DNA of 64,000 nt from Candidatus Binatia bacterium (GCA_029248525.1 JAQWJE010000043.1:62001-126000), one strand, 5' to 3'; numbered from the stretch's first letter, positions 35,880-47,034 are shown. The notes: generated from the sequence alone by a model not told the origin. Translations and numbers: made by a program.

Positions 35880-37277
35880 TCAAAAGCAGCGGAAGCGCTG
35901 TTGGACATGCCGCTGCCGGACTTTGATTTCAGCCTGTCGCTCCTCCGAAGAAAAAGTCGGCGTATCTTTCGGTAAATGATCTCTGACCTCGCCAAAGGGA
36001 ACCTTGCGACACCTGACCTGCGGCCAATCTTTCTTCTCGGGCGTTTGGGAATACGCCCAACGAGGCGCCACGAATACTTCCGGATGCCCGCTGGTATCTA
36101 CCCAATTCTGCACCCCGGGATCGCCATGCGCGATCACCCAGCGAAGTCGACCGTCCGTATCGACACGCGCTTGAGCACCGTTGCGACTTCCGACTCGATG
36201 CGCGTACTCAAGCGATTCACCCCACAGATTGCCCAGCTGCAGACCTACATACTGCGGCGTTTCAAGAATCTGATTCTCCACGATCAAAGCCTCGTCCGGA
36301 CCGAGCGCCGCGATGGTGCCCGCGTATAAATTCGTGCTCATGCCCCCCCCGGTGGCGAGACCGGCAACGTTCATCTGGTTGAACTCGTTTCGGCGAAAAC
36401 CGATGCCGGGCAAAGTCCCGGGGCGCTCGCCGTAGGTTCCCATCAGAATTGTCCAGAAAGCATTCCAGAACTGGATCTGGTTCCGGGCTGTCTGGCCGCA
36501 ACGCCGCAGTTCCGCGGCCGCGCGATCCGTCGAATAGATGGGCGGGACCTGCCCCACCCTGTCGAGACAGGAAATCTCCAGATGGATCGCCTCCTCGATA
36601 CTCCAATCGTAGAACAGCTGCCGGCCGCTGATATAATCGGCGAAGCGCTCCGGGCCGCGCTCCGGATCGGTGGGATGCGGGCTATCCATATGCCGGAACG
36701 TCGATACGAAATTGCCCGTCCAATCGGCGGGACGCCGGGGCGCGAAGAGGATTTCGAACGACCCATCCAACGCGACTTCGATTGTCGACGAATCCAGACG
36801 ACCCGTCTGAGCCTTGGTGCCCGGCATCAACTCGGTCAGGTCACCTGAATCACCCGCCAGGACTCCCTCGCTCGCTTCAAAAATCATATAGTGCGGGGCT
36901 TTGGGCGCCGTGCAAACCGCACCCGGATCGCGCCAATGCGCATGGTCCCCGGTTTGACCACGGACCAAATAACTCTCCCGCCCGTCAATCGCGGCATAAA
37001 AGTAGATCGCATCCGCATTATCGATCGTTGCCCGAGTGATCGGCGACAAGGCATTATGAAATTGGGGCTGCTGGGGATCACTATGAAAGGCTCTCTCGAT
37101 TGCCGCATGCAGATAACCCATCAAATAGCGGTAGCCCTCCGCGAGCATGCGGTCCGAGGCCGGCGCCGGCATTCGATCGGGAACATCGAGACAATCGCGC
37201 GCCTCCCCGAGACTCGCCATCATATCGTCCCAGGCGGCCTGTAACTCGGATGTGGCTTCTTCGGGGCTTCGTCTCAT
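35880..37277 (-). CDS. DUF1214-like protein of unknown function
   Basis: A 465-residue soluble protein with no signal peptide. The C-terminal segment SRNGAQARVDTDGRLRWVIA, followed by HGDPGVQNWVDTSGHPE and PRWAYS, resembles DUF1214-domain proteins of mycobacteria and other lipid degraders; the N-terminal 200 residues are all-alpha/beta with no recognised motif. AAGGAG lies 6 bases before ATG 37277. DUF1214 proteins have no known reaction but often sit with sterol and lipid catabolic genes. Two short inverted repeats lie in its 156-base leader. The assignment is by sequence pattern only and could be wrong at family level. Confidence 0.6.
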   Translation of the reverse strand: MRRSPEEATSELQAAWDDMMASLGEARDCLDVPDRMPAPASDRMLAEGYRYLMGYLHAAIERAFHSDPQQPQFHNALSPITRATIDNADAIYFYAAIDGRESYLVRGQTGDHAHWRDPGAVCTAPKAPHYMIFEASEGVLAGDSGDLTELMPGTKAQTGRLDSSTIEVALDGSFEILFAPRRPADWTGNFVSTFRHMDSPHPTDPERGPERFADYISGRQLFYDWSIEEAIHLEISCLDRVGQVPPIYSTDRAAAELRRCGQTARNQIQFWNAFWTILMGTYGERPGTLPGIGFRRNEFNQMNVAGLATGGGMSTNLYAGTIAALGPDEALIVENQILETPQYVGLQLGNLWGESLEYAHRVGSRNGAQARVDTDGRLRWVIAHGDPGVQNWVDTSGHPEVFVAPRWAYSQTPEKKDWPQVRCRKVPFGEVRDHLPKDTPTFSSEERQAEIKVRQRHVQQRFRCF

Positions 37278-37304
37278 TTGGGCTCCTTGACCGGCGACAC
37301 AACG

Positions 37305-37332
37305 CCCTGAGAATCAGGGGGTCTGGCGCCAG
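37305..37332. promoter_or_regulatory. pair of adjacent palindromes upstream of the DUF1214-like gene
   Basis: CCCTGA-GAA-TCAGGG (37305-37319) is followed 3 bases later by the 10-base palindrome CTGGCGCCAG (37323-37332), within the leader of the minus-strand gene starting at 37277. They may be regulatory, or terminate the upstream SDR transcript. Confidence 0.35.
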
Positions 37333-37433
37333 GTGCTCGACGCCATAGCATCACCTCCACCGCAAGCGGTCTAGCGCCGCACTGGACGCTCCAGAAAGCC
37401 GACCGAACCACCATATCAGAGGAGAACTCGGTG

Positions 37434-38327
37434 TTACTCTCCAGATGCTGGCGCCGGCCGATGGTATTTCTTTCCGTCCCAACCGGGCCATAACTCCAGC
37501 TCGGCACAGACACGATGGCTATGGATCGTACTTCCCGAGCGCGCCGCGGCCTCGGGCGCCGTCGCCAGCCAGACTATGACCGCCGCAGTCACTTCCGGCG
37601 GCGCTCCGTCCCAGACCGCATCCAGATCTGTTTTGGCCCCGCGCAGGGCGCGCATCGTATCGGTCGGCGTATAACCGGGGTCGATATTGAAGGCTCGAAT
37701 CCCGTCGGCAGCATGCTCGTGGTGCAGAATCGGCACCATCCGATGCAACGCACTCTTGGAAGCGGCGTAGGCATAGCCCCAACCACCCTGCCCGACCGGT
37801 CCGGGCGGATCGGCGTGCCCCGACCGCGAAGTCATATTGATGACGGTCCCACCGCCGGCCCGCAACATTCCGGGCAGAAGTTTCCGCATCAACTCCAAAG
37901 GCGCCACGCAATTGCCTTCGAGTAATTTTCGGAACTCCCGCACAGGAATATCCTCGAGGCGGTCCATTCTGCCTGCCCCCTGATAGATCGCATTATTGAC
38001 CAGAATATCTACCGGCCCCCAGATTTCCGCGACCCGCTCGGCGGCCTGCTCCACCTGCGCCAGGTCCAGCAGGTCCATCGGAATCTCGAGGACCTCGCCT
38101 CCAAGTGCCTGAATCTCCGCGGCCGTCGTCTCCAGGCTTCCCGCAACCGGGACCTCTTTCGGCCGCACAGACGAGGAACCCGAGACCCGCCCCTGGCCTT
38201 CCAGCCGAGTCCTCGCCGTGATGGCTACAGCAAAGCCGGCCGACGCCAAAGCCAGCGCTGAAGCCTTGCCGATACCTCGGCTTGCACCAGTGACCATCGC
38301 AATTCGTCGTTTCATACGATTTCTCAT
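37434..38327 (-). CDS. short-chain dehydrogenase/reductase (SDR)
   Basis: A 297-residue SDR. The cofactor motif is MVTGASRGIGKASALALASAG, NNAIYQGAG replaces the usual NNAG, the catalytic serine is in INMTSRSG, and the Tyr-Lys pair is in YAYAASKSALHRMV. An insert of about 20 residues (RLEGQGRVSGSSSVRPK) lengthens the second helix region. ATG 38327 (MRNRMKRR), with AGGGCG upstream, is preferred to the longer frame from 38456, which would run into the divergent P450 gene. Substrate is unknown; the divergent P450 45 bases away suggests a paired oxidation of the same lipid or steroid-like compound. Confidence 0.87.
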   Translation of the reverse strand: MRNRMKRRIAMVTGASRGIGKASALALASAGFAVAITARTRLEGQGRVSGSSSVRPKEVPVAGSLETTAAEIQALGGEVLEIPMDLLDLAQVEQAAERVAEIWGPVDILVNNAIYQGAGRMDRLEDIPVREFRKLLEGNCVAPLELMRKLLPGMLRAGGGTVINMTSRSGHADPPGPVGQGGWGYAYAASKSALHRMVPILHHEHAADGIRAFNIDPGYTPTDTMRALRGAKTDLDAVWDGAPPEVTAAVIVWLATAPEAAARSGSTIHSHRVCAELELWPGWDGKKYHRPAPASGE

Positions 38328-38372
38328 GAATCGCCCTAGGCGGACGACTCCATCGGATGATACCGAAATTCC

Positions 38373-39614
38373 ATGGCGAGCGAGAACGAATCGAGAAAAA
38401 TTCCTTTGGGGCTGCGGCTGACACCTTTCGACGAAGAATTTCGCCGGGACCCGCACCCGCGCCTGAAGGATCTGCGTGAGCTATGCCCGGTCCATCGCGA
38501 CTCCGAATTTAATCAGGTGGTCATCTCGAGTGAAGAGTCCGCGCGCGAGATTATCCGCGACCACAGCCTCGGAGTCGACCCACGCAAAGCCAACCCCGAA
38601 GATAGCGTCCAGCAATTTCGTCCTCCGGATGATTCCGAGCCTTCGATGCTCTTTCTCGATGATCCCGACCACCAGCGACTTCGCAAGCTGGTGGCGCCCT
38701 CCTTTGCCCCGAGAAAAGTCGAGGCAAAACGTCCGATGATCCGCGAAATCGCCAAAACGCTCGTGGCCGCGATTCAACCCGACCACAAGGGAGAATTCGA
38801 TTTGATCGATGCGCTCGCCGGACCATTGCCGGCGGTCGCGATCGCCAAGATTCTGGGCATCGACCCGGCGCTACAAAATCAGTTCAAGGAATGGTCCGAG
38901 ACGGCGTCCGCCGCTTTCTTCACAGGGGCGCTCGACCCGAGCCTGCAAGAACCTGGGGCGGCGGCCGTCGAAAGCCTGCGCGAACTTTTCGCTCAGGAGA
39001 TCGAACACCGCCAGGGTGGAGGCACCGACGACCTGATCGGACAGATGGTCCATGCCCAGGAAGACGGCGACCGCTTTACCAAAGAGGAAATTCTGACGAT
39101 GTGTAATCTCTTGCTGGTCGCCGGCAATGTCACCACCTCCGACCTGATCGGCAATGGCGTACGCATACTTCTGCAACACCCTCAGCAACTGGCCGTGGTT
39201 CAGGAAAACCCCGAACTGCTGCCCAACGCCGTCGAGGAGATGCTCCGCTTCGACCCTCCCGTCACCGTGACCGGTCGAATCACGCCCGAGGTGATGGACA
39301 TCAAGGGTGTTGAGGTCGGTGCCCGTGAGTCGATGACCGTGATGCTGTCGGCGGCCAACCGAGACCCCGCCGTCCATCGCGAGCCCGAGAAATTCCTGGT
39401 CGACCGCGACGATCCCCAGCATCTCTCGTTCGGCGGCGGCGCGCATTTCTGTGTCGGCTCCCACCTTGCCCGAATTGAGGCACAGGAGGCCATTGGTGCC
39501 CTGCTCGCGAGATTCCCGCGACTCGAACTGGTCTCGGGGAGCGAAGAATGGAAACAAGTTCCCGGATTTCGAGGCATGGCGAAGGTGCTTCTGCGCAGTC
39601 CCGACGATACCTGA
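38373..39614 (+). CDS. cytochrome P450
   Basis: A 413-residue soluble bacterial class I P450. The heme-binding loop is SFGGGAHFCVGSHLARIEA with C360 as thiolate ligand, the ExxR of helix K is E289-M-L-R292, and the I-helix motif is AGNVTT (250-255). The I-helix acid usually found before the threonine (AGxD/ET) is valine here, so proton delivery to oxygen may differ. It has no membrane anchor and needs a ferredoxin and reductase, neither of which is nearby. It is divergent from an SDR and convergent with an acyl-CoA dehydrogenase. Substrate is probably a fatty, terpenoid or steroidal compound, but this is inference. Confidence 0.93.
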   Translation: MASENESRKIPLGLRLTPFDEEFRRDPHPRLKDLRELCPVHRDSEFNQVVISSEESAREIIRDHSLGVDPRKANPEDSVQQFRPPDDSEPSMLFLDDPDHQRLRKLVAPSFAPRKVEAKRPMIREIAKTLVAAIQPDHKGEFDLIDALAGPLPAVAIAKILGIDPALQNQFKEWSETASAAFFTGALDPSLQEPGAAAVESLRELFAQEIEHRQGGGTDDLIGQMVHAQEDGDRFTKEEILTMCNLLLVAGNVTTSDLIGNGVRILLQHPQQLAVVQENPELLPNAVEEMLRFDPPVTVTGRITPEVMDIKGVEVGARESMTVMLSAANRDPAVHREPEKFLVDRDDPQHLSFGGGAHFCVGSHLARIEAQEAIGALLARFPRLELVSGSEEWKQVPGFRGMAKVLLRSPDDT

Positions 39615-39686
39615 GGGGGCTTCTCGACCTCTTGGCCCCGCGGCCGTCACCACCCAACCGAAGTCCGGCGAACCTCGCGTAAACGA

Positions 39687-40862
39687 TCAGAAGTTTCGTG
39701 GCAGACCGAGACCGCGAGTCGCGATGATATTTTTCTGGATCTCGCTGGCACCGCCACCGATGGTATCCACGACCGTATAGCGGTAGCTCCGCTCGAACCG
39801 GCCGTCGATCGGAGCCTCGTCTGAGTCGGGGCGCAGAACCGCGTCCGGGCCCATCATGTCCAAGGCCGCATTTGCGGCTCGCTGACCGCTCTCGTTCATG
39901 AAGAGCTTGTAGTAGGATGCCTCCACCGTCGGAATAGCATCCCGCAAAGCCTTGGACACCACCAACCGCTGGAGATTCCTCGAGACCTGTAGTTCCGTCG
40001 CGATTTGCGCGACCCGCCGGCGAACTTCGTTATCTTCCTGAAGGGGTTTGCCATCCCGCGTCGACGTTCGCGCCCAATCAACGATCGCCTCGACCTTCTT
40101 CTCCAGAACCCCAATCGGCATCATGGTGAAGCGTTCGAGATCAAGTGCCTCACAGACGTAAATGAAGCCCTGTCCCACCTCGCCGACAACATGGTCGTCG
40201 GGCACGAAGACGTCATCAAAAAAAACTGCGTTCGTACGCTCGTCGCCGATCGTATCAATGGGGTCGATCTTGAGGTTGGGATGATCCATCGGGATCAGAA
40301 ACAACGTGATGCCGCGATGCTTGTTGTCGGGATCCGTGCGCGCCCCTACCCAATACCAGTCTGCAAAATGTGCCGATGTCGTCCAGGTCTTCTGGCCGTT
40401 GAGCATCCAGCCATCGCCGACCTTGTCCGCTTTCAGCTGCATGCTTGCGGCGTCGGAGCCGGCGCCGGGCTCGCTGTAGCCGATGGCGAACTCAACCTCG
40501 CCGCGCATGATCTTGGGGAGGAATTTATTCTTCAAAAACTCGGAGCCATGGCGAATCAGGGTCTTGCCGACCTTGCCGACCGATTTCCCGGGCTGCGGTG
40601 CACCAAACCGAGCAAGCATCTCGCAGAGAATGAAATCATAGATTCCCGACCGCGCCTGCCCGCCATATTCCTTGGGCCAGGACATGCCGAGCCAACCGTT
40701 TTCCCCCAACTGCTGGATAAAGCGGCGTTTCGCAGGCGTGTCGACGGTTTGTGATAACTGCTCGCCTTGGGGATCGAAAATCTCCGGGGAAGCCACACTT
40801 TCCAAAAACGTGCGGACTTCATCCTTAAACTTCAGCTCTTCGGGACCGAGATCAAAATCCAT
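39687..40862 (-). CDS. acyl-CoA dehydrogenase
   Basis: A 391-residue FAD acyl-CoA dehydrogenase. The start MDFDLGPEELKFKDEV at 40862 matches family N-termini, whereas the in-frame start at 40916 adds 18 unlike residues. The flavin signature IGYSEPGAGSDAASMQ and the C-terminal IGGGASEIQKNIIATRGLG are complete. The type resembles large-subunit FadE enzymes of steroid and branched lipid oxidation; no short partner is adjacent. It converges on the P450, with 72 bases between the stops and no clear terminator. It probably oxidises acyl-CoA to enoyl-CoA in the cytosol and feeds electrons to ETF. Confidence 0.92.
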   Translation of the reverse strand: MDFDLGPEELKFKDEVRTFLESVASPEIFDPQGEQLSQTVDTPAKRRFIQQLGENGWLGMSWPKEYGGQARSGIYDFILCEMLARFGAPQPGKSVGKVGKTLIRHGSEFLKNKFLPKIMRGEVEFAIGYSEPGAGSDAASMQLKADKVGDGWMLNGQKTWTTSAHFADWYWVGARTDPDNKHRGITLFLIPMDHPNLKIDPIDTIGDERTNAVFFDDVFVPDDHVVGEVGQGFIYVCEALDLERFTMMPIGVLEKKVEAIVDWARTSTRDGKPLQEDNEVRRRVAQIATELQVSRNLQRLVVSKALRDAIPTVEASYYKLFMNESGQRAANAALDMMGPDAVLRPDSDEAPIDGRFERSYRYTVVDTIGGGASEIQKNIIATRGLGLPRNF

Positions 40863-40938
40863 GGGCAAAAGCCTATCAGCACCCTGAGCGGAGTGCACGA
40901 AAGAATCTCGGCGCAAAATACCAAACGCACGGCGAGGA

Positions 40939-40962
40939 CAACGGGCCCGACCAGGCCCGTTG
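40939..40962. terminator. GC hairpin downstream of the SPFH gene
   Basis: CAACGGGCC and GGCCCGTTG form a perfect nine-base stem with loop CGACCA, 20 bases past the stop of the minus-strand SPFH gene at 40983. No U-run follows on either strand. Confidence 0.45.
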
Positions 40963-40982
40963 CGCCGATATTCTTCCAGTGG

Positions 40983-41870
40983 CTATTTGTCCTCGCCAAG
41001 GTGCATCAACGGCAGTGGCGTAGGACTGTCGGAATTGAGGAAATAAACCTTGGCAGCCGGGTCCTTGGAAATCGACTCGAGCGCCTGCAAGGCCTGCAAT
41101 TTCACGTAGTTCGGGTTATCACCGATCGCTTTATTGATACTGGCAATCTCATACGCTCGCGCATCGGCGAGGACTCGACGCATCGCGGCTTCCTCTTCGG
41201 CCGCGCCTCTTTCGGCTTGCGCTTGGGCGATCTTTTGTTGCTGCTCGGTTCGGAACCTTTCCAGTTCGGCTTTTTGTTTTTCGACTTCCTGTTCCCGTTC
41301 CTTTTTCTCCTCGATCGCCTTGGCGATGAACGGCGGCAGCGAAATATCACGGATCAGGACCGCATCTACCTGCACACCCTTGGGGGTCAGGTACTCCTGC
41401 ATGCCCAGAAGGATAGCCGCCTGCAGTTTTTCCTGAGTCTCTTCGAGGAAGAAATCTTCTGCTCGCCGCACGGTCTTGCCCTGCTCCCGGATCAACGAGC
41501 GAAGCTTCGGAACAAGTTGCACCCGAAGCACATCCGTCAAGGTCCCGGTCTCCCTCAAAATCCGAGGGGTATCTTCGCGGATGATATTATACTGCACGCT
41601 CACATCGACCTGCGTCTGGAGCTGATCCTGACTGGGGACCTGAGCCTTCTCGAGGTGTGTCTTTTCGCGCACATCATAGGAGCGGAAATCGTAGAGGGGG
41701 TTGACCGGAATATGCAGCCCGGCCTCATAAGGATCCTCGAGGACATCGCCGAAAAGCGTCGCCACAGCCACGTGCCCCGGCGGGACGCTCTCATAGAACC
41801 GACTTCCCACCAAAACCAGAACGATCATCACGATGGGCACTGCCAAACCTGCAAAAGTACTTTTGTTCAT
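40983..41870 (-). CDS. SPFH/Band 7 (prohibitin-like) membrane protein
   Basis: A 295-residue protein with one N-terminal transmembrane helix (FAGLAVPIVMIVLVLVGSRF), a Band 7 domain (residues about 30-180, YESVPPGHVAVATLFGDVLE) and a long charged coiled coil rich in Glu/Lys/Gln (about 200-255). This is the layout of prohibitins and HflC/HflK-like scaffolds, which form ring assemblies in membranes and modulate proteases. AGGGGGAG before ATG 41870 fixes the start; a longer frame to 42062 has no such site. It is a single-gene unit here, lacking an NfeD or HflX-type partner. Its role in this organism is unknown. Confidence 0.88.
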   Translation of the reverse strand: MNKSTFAGLAVPIVMIVLVLVGSRFYESVPPGHVAVATLFGDVLEDPYEAGLHIPVNPLYDFRSYDVREKTHLEKAQVPSQDQLQTQVDVSVQYNIIREDTPRILRETGTLTDVLRVQLVPKLRSLIREQGKTVRRAEDFFLEETQEKLQAAILLGMQEYLTPKGVQVDAVLIRDISLPPFIAKAIEEKKEREQEVEKQKAELERFRTEQQQKIAQAQAERGAAEEEAAMRRVLADARAYEIASINKAIGDNPNYVKLQALQALESISKDPAAKVYFLNSDSPTPLPLMHLGEDK

Positions 41871-41943
41871 ATCTCCCCCTGTCACAATCCATGCCGCAGG
41901 ACCAACCCCGCCCCGCCAAACCGCCCCAAACGGGCCTGACCGC

Positions 41944-42615
41944 TCAGTCCAGCTGGAACTTCTGGCGCAGTTCGAGGAGCGAGTCGCCCCAATGGTCTTC
42001 CCATTGTACTCCCAGAAGACACTTCGCGCGACGGCCCAGCGCCCAACCTTCGGTGATCGCATCCATCACGGGCGGCAGCAGTTCCGGCTGATAGAGGACC
42101 ATCTGCAAAGGCCGGCTGGCAATGATCATCGCAGGATAGGGTGCCGGCGTTTGCGCTACCGTAAAACTGACCACACGAACCTCGCCGAGCGGCGTTGTAT
42201 CGAACCCTGTGAGTACGTGAAAAAGGTCGTGCAGCTGAAAGCCTCTCTCGGCAAGGTGCCCAACGTCTTCGCCACGCGCTCGATGGGCCGGAATGAAGGC
42301 GGATTCGCGCAGCAGGTTGGCATCGAGCTCGTTATCGTCCAGATAATGGGCAAAGGTTCGACCGAGGGTTCCCTCCGGCAGATTACGGAGCGCATCGACA
42401 TCCGGCGAAGGGCTCAAATACCGGTCCGCAAGCATCTGCTCGGCAGCCGGATTCTTGCGAGCCAGCGCGTCGAATCCGTTCAAGGCATCCGGGTCGCCGT
42501 GTTCCATATAGTCCAGAGCGAGCGGAACCGAGGCTCGTGGGTCCCAACTTTTCAGAGACCGTAAAAGGCTTTCTACCAGTTCGGGCGCGAGATCGGGCGA
42601 CTCCGGTGCGCTCAT
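41944..42615 (-). CDS. Coq4-like protein
   Basis: A 223-residue protein with the zinc motif HDxxHx11E of the Coq4 family, seen here as H129-D130-L-F-H133 and E145 in LHDLFHVLTGFDTTPLGEV. Coq4 takes part in ubiquinone head-group modification in eukaryotes and some bacteria, where it has been linked to oxidative C1 decarboxylation. Its ATG overlaps the stop of the preceding amidohydrolase by 4 bases. A menB gene lies 14 kb away, so the host might make both menaquinone and ubiquinone, or this protein may act on another quinone or isoprenoid. It is the most confident ubiquinone-linked gene in the window. Confidence 0.8.
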   Translation of the reverse strand: MSAPESPDLAPELVESLLRSLKSWDPRASVPLALDYMEHGDPDALNGFDALARKNPAAEQMLADRYLSPSPDVDALRNLPEGTLGRTFAHYLDDNELDANLLRESAFIPAHRARGEDVGHLAERGFQLHDLFHVLTGFDTTPLGEVRVVSFTVAQTPAPYPAMIIASRPLQMVLYQPELLPPVMDAITEGWALGRRAKCLLGVQWEDHWGDSLLELRQKFQLD

Positions 42616-44282
42616 GAGCGCACCACCCGCCCGGGCAAGGCACCTTCCGGGTCAACTTGATCCACGCCCTCTTCGCGCAAAACTTCGCCGGCGACCACCA
42701 CCGCCCGCATTCCTTCAGCCGGTGCAATCAATCGATCGGCGCCTCCGGGAAAATCATGCACGCGCTCCAGTTCGCCGCACCGAACCGTTGCCGGATCAAA
42801 GATCGCCAGATCGCCCGTCTGACCGGGTGCGATTCGACCGCGATCAGCAAGGCCGAAGAGATCGGCGGGCTCGGAGGTGAGCTTGCGGACAGCCTCCTCC
42901 ATCGAGAGGACCTCTTTCTCTCGCACCCAGTGGCCCAAAAGGTGCGTCGAGGCACCGGCATCGCAAAGCTGGCTGGCGTGCGCGCCCGCATCCGAGAGTC
43001 CCAAAACCACGGTTTTGTCCGACAACAACTCGGCAACGACGTCCTCGTCCCGATTGGCGACCGCCATTCGGAAGGAGACCGCCAGTTCTGTCTCGAGGGC
43101 GAGATCCAACATGGCCAGCACCGGCGACTGTCCCTTTCGCGCGCCCACATCCGTCACCGAGACTCCTGCAAGACTGTCATCGGTCGGGTGTCGCGACACC
43201 CACATATGATCCATCGAGAAAATCCCGATGGTCTTTTGGGTGGCCTCCTCGAATGCAGCACGGAAATCAGGGTCCGAGTACAGGCGCATCTTGCCAGCCT
43301 TGTCGGCCGCAAATGCAGGCTTCATCGCCGGGATACTGCCGAAGGGAAACGGGGCGCCCATATCAAATTCGAGCATCAAGGGTCGACCCGTTACCTGCGG
43401 ATAGACCTCGATTCCGGCGGCCTGATGCTCTGCGGTTTTCTCCAGCACCTTGCGGTGCCCATCGGGGCCGAACAAGCCGCCGAGCAGCGCGGTCCAGGTC
43501 ACCGGACGCCCGATCCGCTGCTGAATTTCAGCCAACTCATCGAAAAGGAGGCCCTGCCCGATCGTCGACTGGAAGGTGCCCTTGCCAGCTTCTCGCAAAC
43601 AATCCCCCAGCGCGAGAATTTCCTCGTGTGCCGCCATCCGGCTGGGGACCGGGTTGCCATCATAACCTACATGAGTCGGTGCCTTCGAGGTCGCGAAGCC
43701 TAGCGCTCCCTCCGCGAGGGCAGCGGCAACCAGAACCCGCATCTCCTCGATCTCTTCGGGACTCGCTTCGCGCGACACGGCGTCTTCTCCCATCACCCAG
43801 GTCCGGATCGGGGTATGCCCGACCATGGCGCCGACATGGATCGCCGTACCGCGAGACTCGATCGCCGACAGGAATTCTCCGAACGTGCTGAAAGGCCATT
43901 CCGCACCCAATCCTGCCTGCAGAGCATCCAGCGACATTCCCTCGACGTTCTCGAGGGTCCGCAGGATCAAATCGCGATCACGTGGCTTGGTCGGTGCCAC
44001 ACCAAAGCCACAGTTCCCGAGAATCACGGTCGTCACTCCATGCCAGGGCGAAATCGTCATCATCCGATCCCAGAACACCTGTGCGTCGTAGTGCGTGTGA
44101 ATGTCGACAAACCCGGGAGCGACTATCGCACCTTCGGCATCCACCTCGCGAGCCCCCTGCCCCTTCAAGGCACCGATATCCACGATACGGCCGCCACGCA
44201 CGCCCACATCCCCGCGGAATGCAGCCGCACCCGTTCCATCGACAACCGTGCCCCCTCGCACGAGAAGATCGTACTCTGCCAT
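42612..44282 (-). CDS. N-acyl-D-amino-acid deacylase-like amidohydrolase
   Basis: A 556-residue metal-dependent amidohydrolase. The first metal motif is PGFVDIHTHYDAQVFWD, a metal-bridging cysteine lies in GNCGFGVAP, and a catalytic Asp is in LGLSDAGAHASQLCDAG. A C-terminal beta domain closes the barrel. D-aminoacylases and dihydropyrimidinase-like enzymes share this pattern; release of acyl groups from N-acyl amino acids or acyl homoserine lactone-like amides is plausible. The Coq4-like gene overlaps its end by 4 bases. A paralogue lies at 45313-47034, with a secreted phosphatase-fold gene between them. Confidence 0.87.
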   Translation of the reverse strand: MAEYDLLVRGGTVVDGTGAAAFRGDVGVRGGRIVDIGALKGQGAREVDAEGAIVAPGFVDIHTHYDAQVFWDRMMTISPWHGVTTVILGNCGFGVAPTKPRDRDLILRTLENVEGMSLDALQAGLGAEWPFSTFGEFLSAIESRGTAIHVGAMVGHTPIRTWVMGEDAVSREASPEEIEEMRVLVAAALAEGALGFATSKAPTHVGYDGNPVPSRMAAHEEILALGDCLREAGKGTFQSTIGQGLLFDELAEIQQRIGRPVTWTALLGGLFGPDGHRKVLEKTAEHQAAGIEVYPQVTGRPLMLEFDMGAPFPFGSIPAMKPAFAADKAGKMRLYSDPDFRAAFEEATQKTIGIFSMDHMWVSRHPTDDSLAGVSVTDVGARKGQSPVLAMLDLALETELAVSFRMAVANRDEDVVAELLSDKTVVLGLSDAGAHASQLCDAGASTHLLGHWVREKEVLSMEEAVRKLTSEPADLFGLADRGRIAPGQTGDLAIFDPATVRCGELERVHDFPGGADRLIAPAEGMRAVVVAGEVLREEGVDQVDPEGALPGRVVRS

Positions 44283-44306
44283 GAATTCTGTCCTCTTTCC
44301 CTCTAC

Positions 44307-45311
44307 TTAATTACACTGCAAGTCGACCTGGACGCCGACATGATCCGACGGCCAGCAAACCGGATTCGGAAGCGGACCGCACGTCGGAGCAAACGGATTT
44401 GGTGCGTCTGCAAACAGAGCCGTTCTGGCGCCATCTCCGTCCGGATCACCGGCCGGCTCGATCCTGCCGGAACATCCGGCGCCCGGCAGGCTCGGCACCA
44501 CGAAAATAAAGTCGATGCGAACCGACTCCCCGAGCGCCGGCGATTCCAGACCTTCGAGGCTGCCGTCTTCGCGACCGGCAGTGCAGCCGATACCGGTTGT
44601 CGGATCACACTCCGGGTGACCAGCCTCCAGATACGCATCAGCCCAGCCACGTTCGGTAAATTGTCGATAGGTAAAACTGCCCGGGCGGGCATTGAAATCA
44701 CCCGCAACAAGCGCCGGATTCGGTCCCTCATGGCGTTCTTCAATCCATTGGGCCATCTGGACCGCCTGGCACTCCCTGCGGGTTCCGGCCCCTGCATCCT
44801 CACAGACGGCCGGACAGTCGATGGCATCGCAGCGATCCCTGCCGCCATCAGCACCAGAGGCAAGGTGCGTGGAGAAGACGTCGACCGGCCCGGTCGGATG
44901 GTCCACCTGCACATGCAAGACGGCTCGAAACTCGCCAAAGAGCCGCAACTGGTCCGCTTGCAGAATCGGATAACGCGAAAGCACGGTTTCGTCGTCCACT
45001 CTCAGCAAAACGTCGCCTTGCACGACGTCATAAGGGAAGGGACAAACCGTCGCCGCCCAGCTCTCGAGGAGGTCGACGGAAGGGGGAAAAATCTCCTGCA
45101 GCGTCACCACGTCAGGGCACCCGGCGTCCCGCACCCACGCCGCCAGGAGTTCCGATCGATCCTCCAGTCGGCACGATGCACTCTCGGCCGGGCAAAAAAT
45201 ACCGTGCAGAAAATTAAGATTGGCCAGCGTGATATGCGGCGCAGGCGAACTCGATCCCCCACATCCCGCCAGAACCAACGCAATCAGGATTGCCTCGACA
45301 CGCCCTCGCAT
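44307..45311 (-). CDS. endonuclease/exonuclease/phosphatase family lipoprotein
   Basis: A 334-residue protein with a lipoprotein signal (MRGRVEAILIALVLAGC, acylated C17) and an EEP fold. VVTLQEIF supplies the catalytic Glu, VDVFSTHLASGADGG and LVAGDFNARPG the Asp/Asn, and a final PSDHVGVQVDLQC the Asp-His pair. Many cysteines suggest disulphides outside the cytoplasm. The family includes sphingomyelinases, inositol phosphatases and nucleases; an extracellular phosphodiesterase is plausible. Start 45311 follows the stop of the upstream amidohydrolase by 1 base (TAG, A, ATG). A longer start at 45380 lies inside that gene. Confidence 0.85.
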   Translation of the reverse strand: MRGRVEAILIALVLAGCGGSSSPAPHITLANLNFLHGIFCPAESASCRLEDRSELLAAWVRDAGCPDVVTLQEIFPPSVDLLESWAATVCPFPYDVVQGDVLLRVDDETVLSRYPILQADQLRLFGEFRAVLHVQVDHPTGPVDVFSTHLASGADGGRDRCDAIDCPAVCEDAGAGTRRECQAVQMAQWIEERHEGPNPALVAGDFNARPGSFTYRQFTERGWADAYLEAGHPECDPTTGIGCTAGREDGSLEGLESPALGESVRIDFIFVVPSLPGAGCSGRIEPAGDPDGDGARTALFADAPNPFAPTCGPLPNPVCWPSDHVGVQVDLQCN

Positions 45312-45312
45312 T

Positions 45313-47034
<1,722 letters not shown>

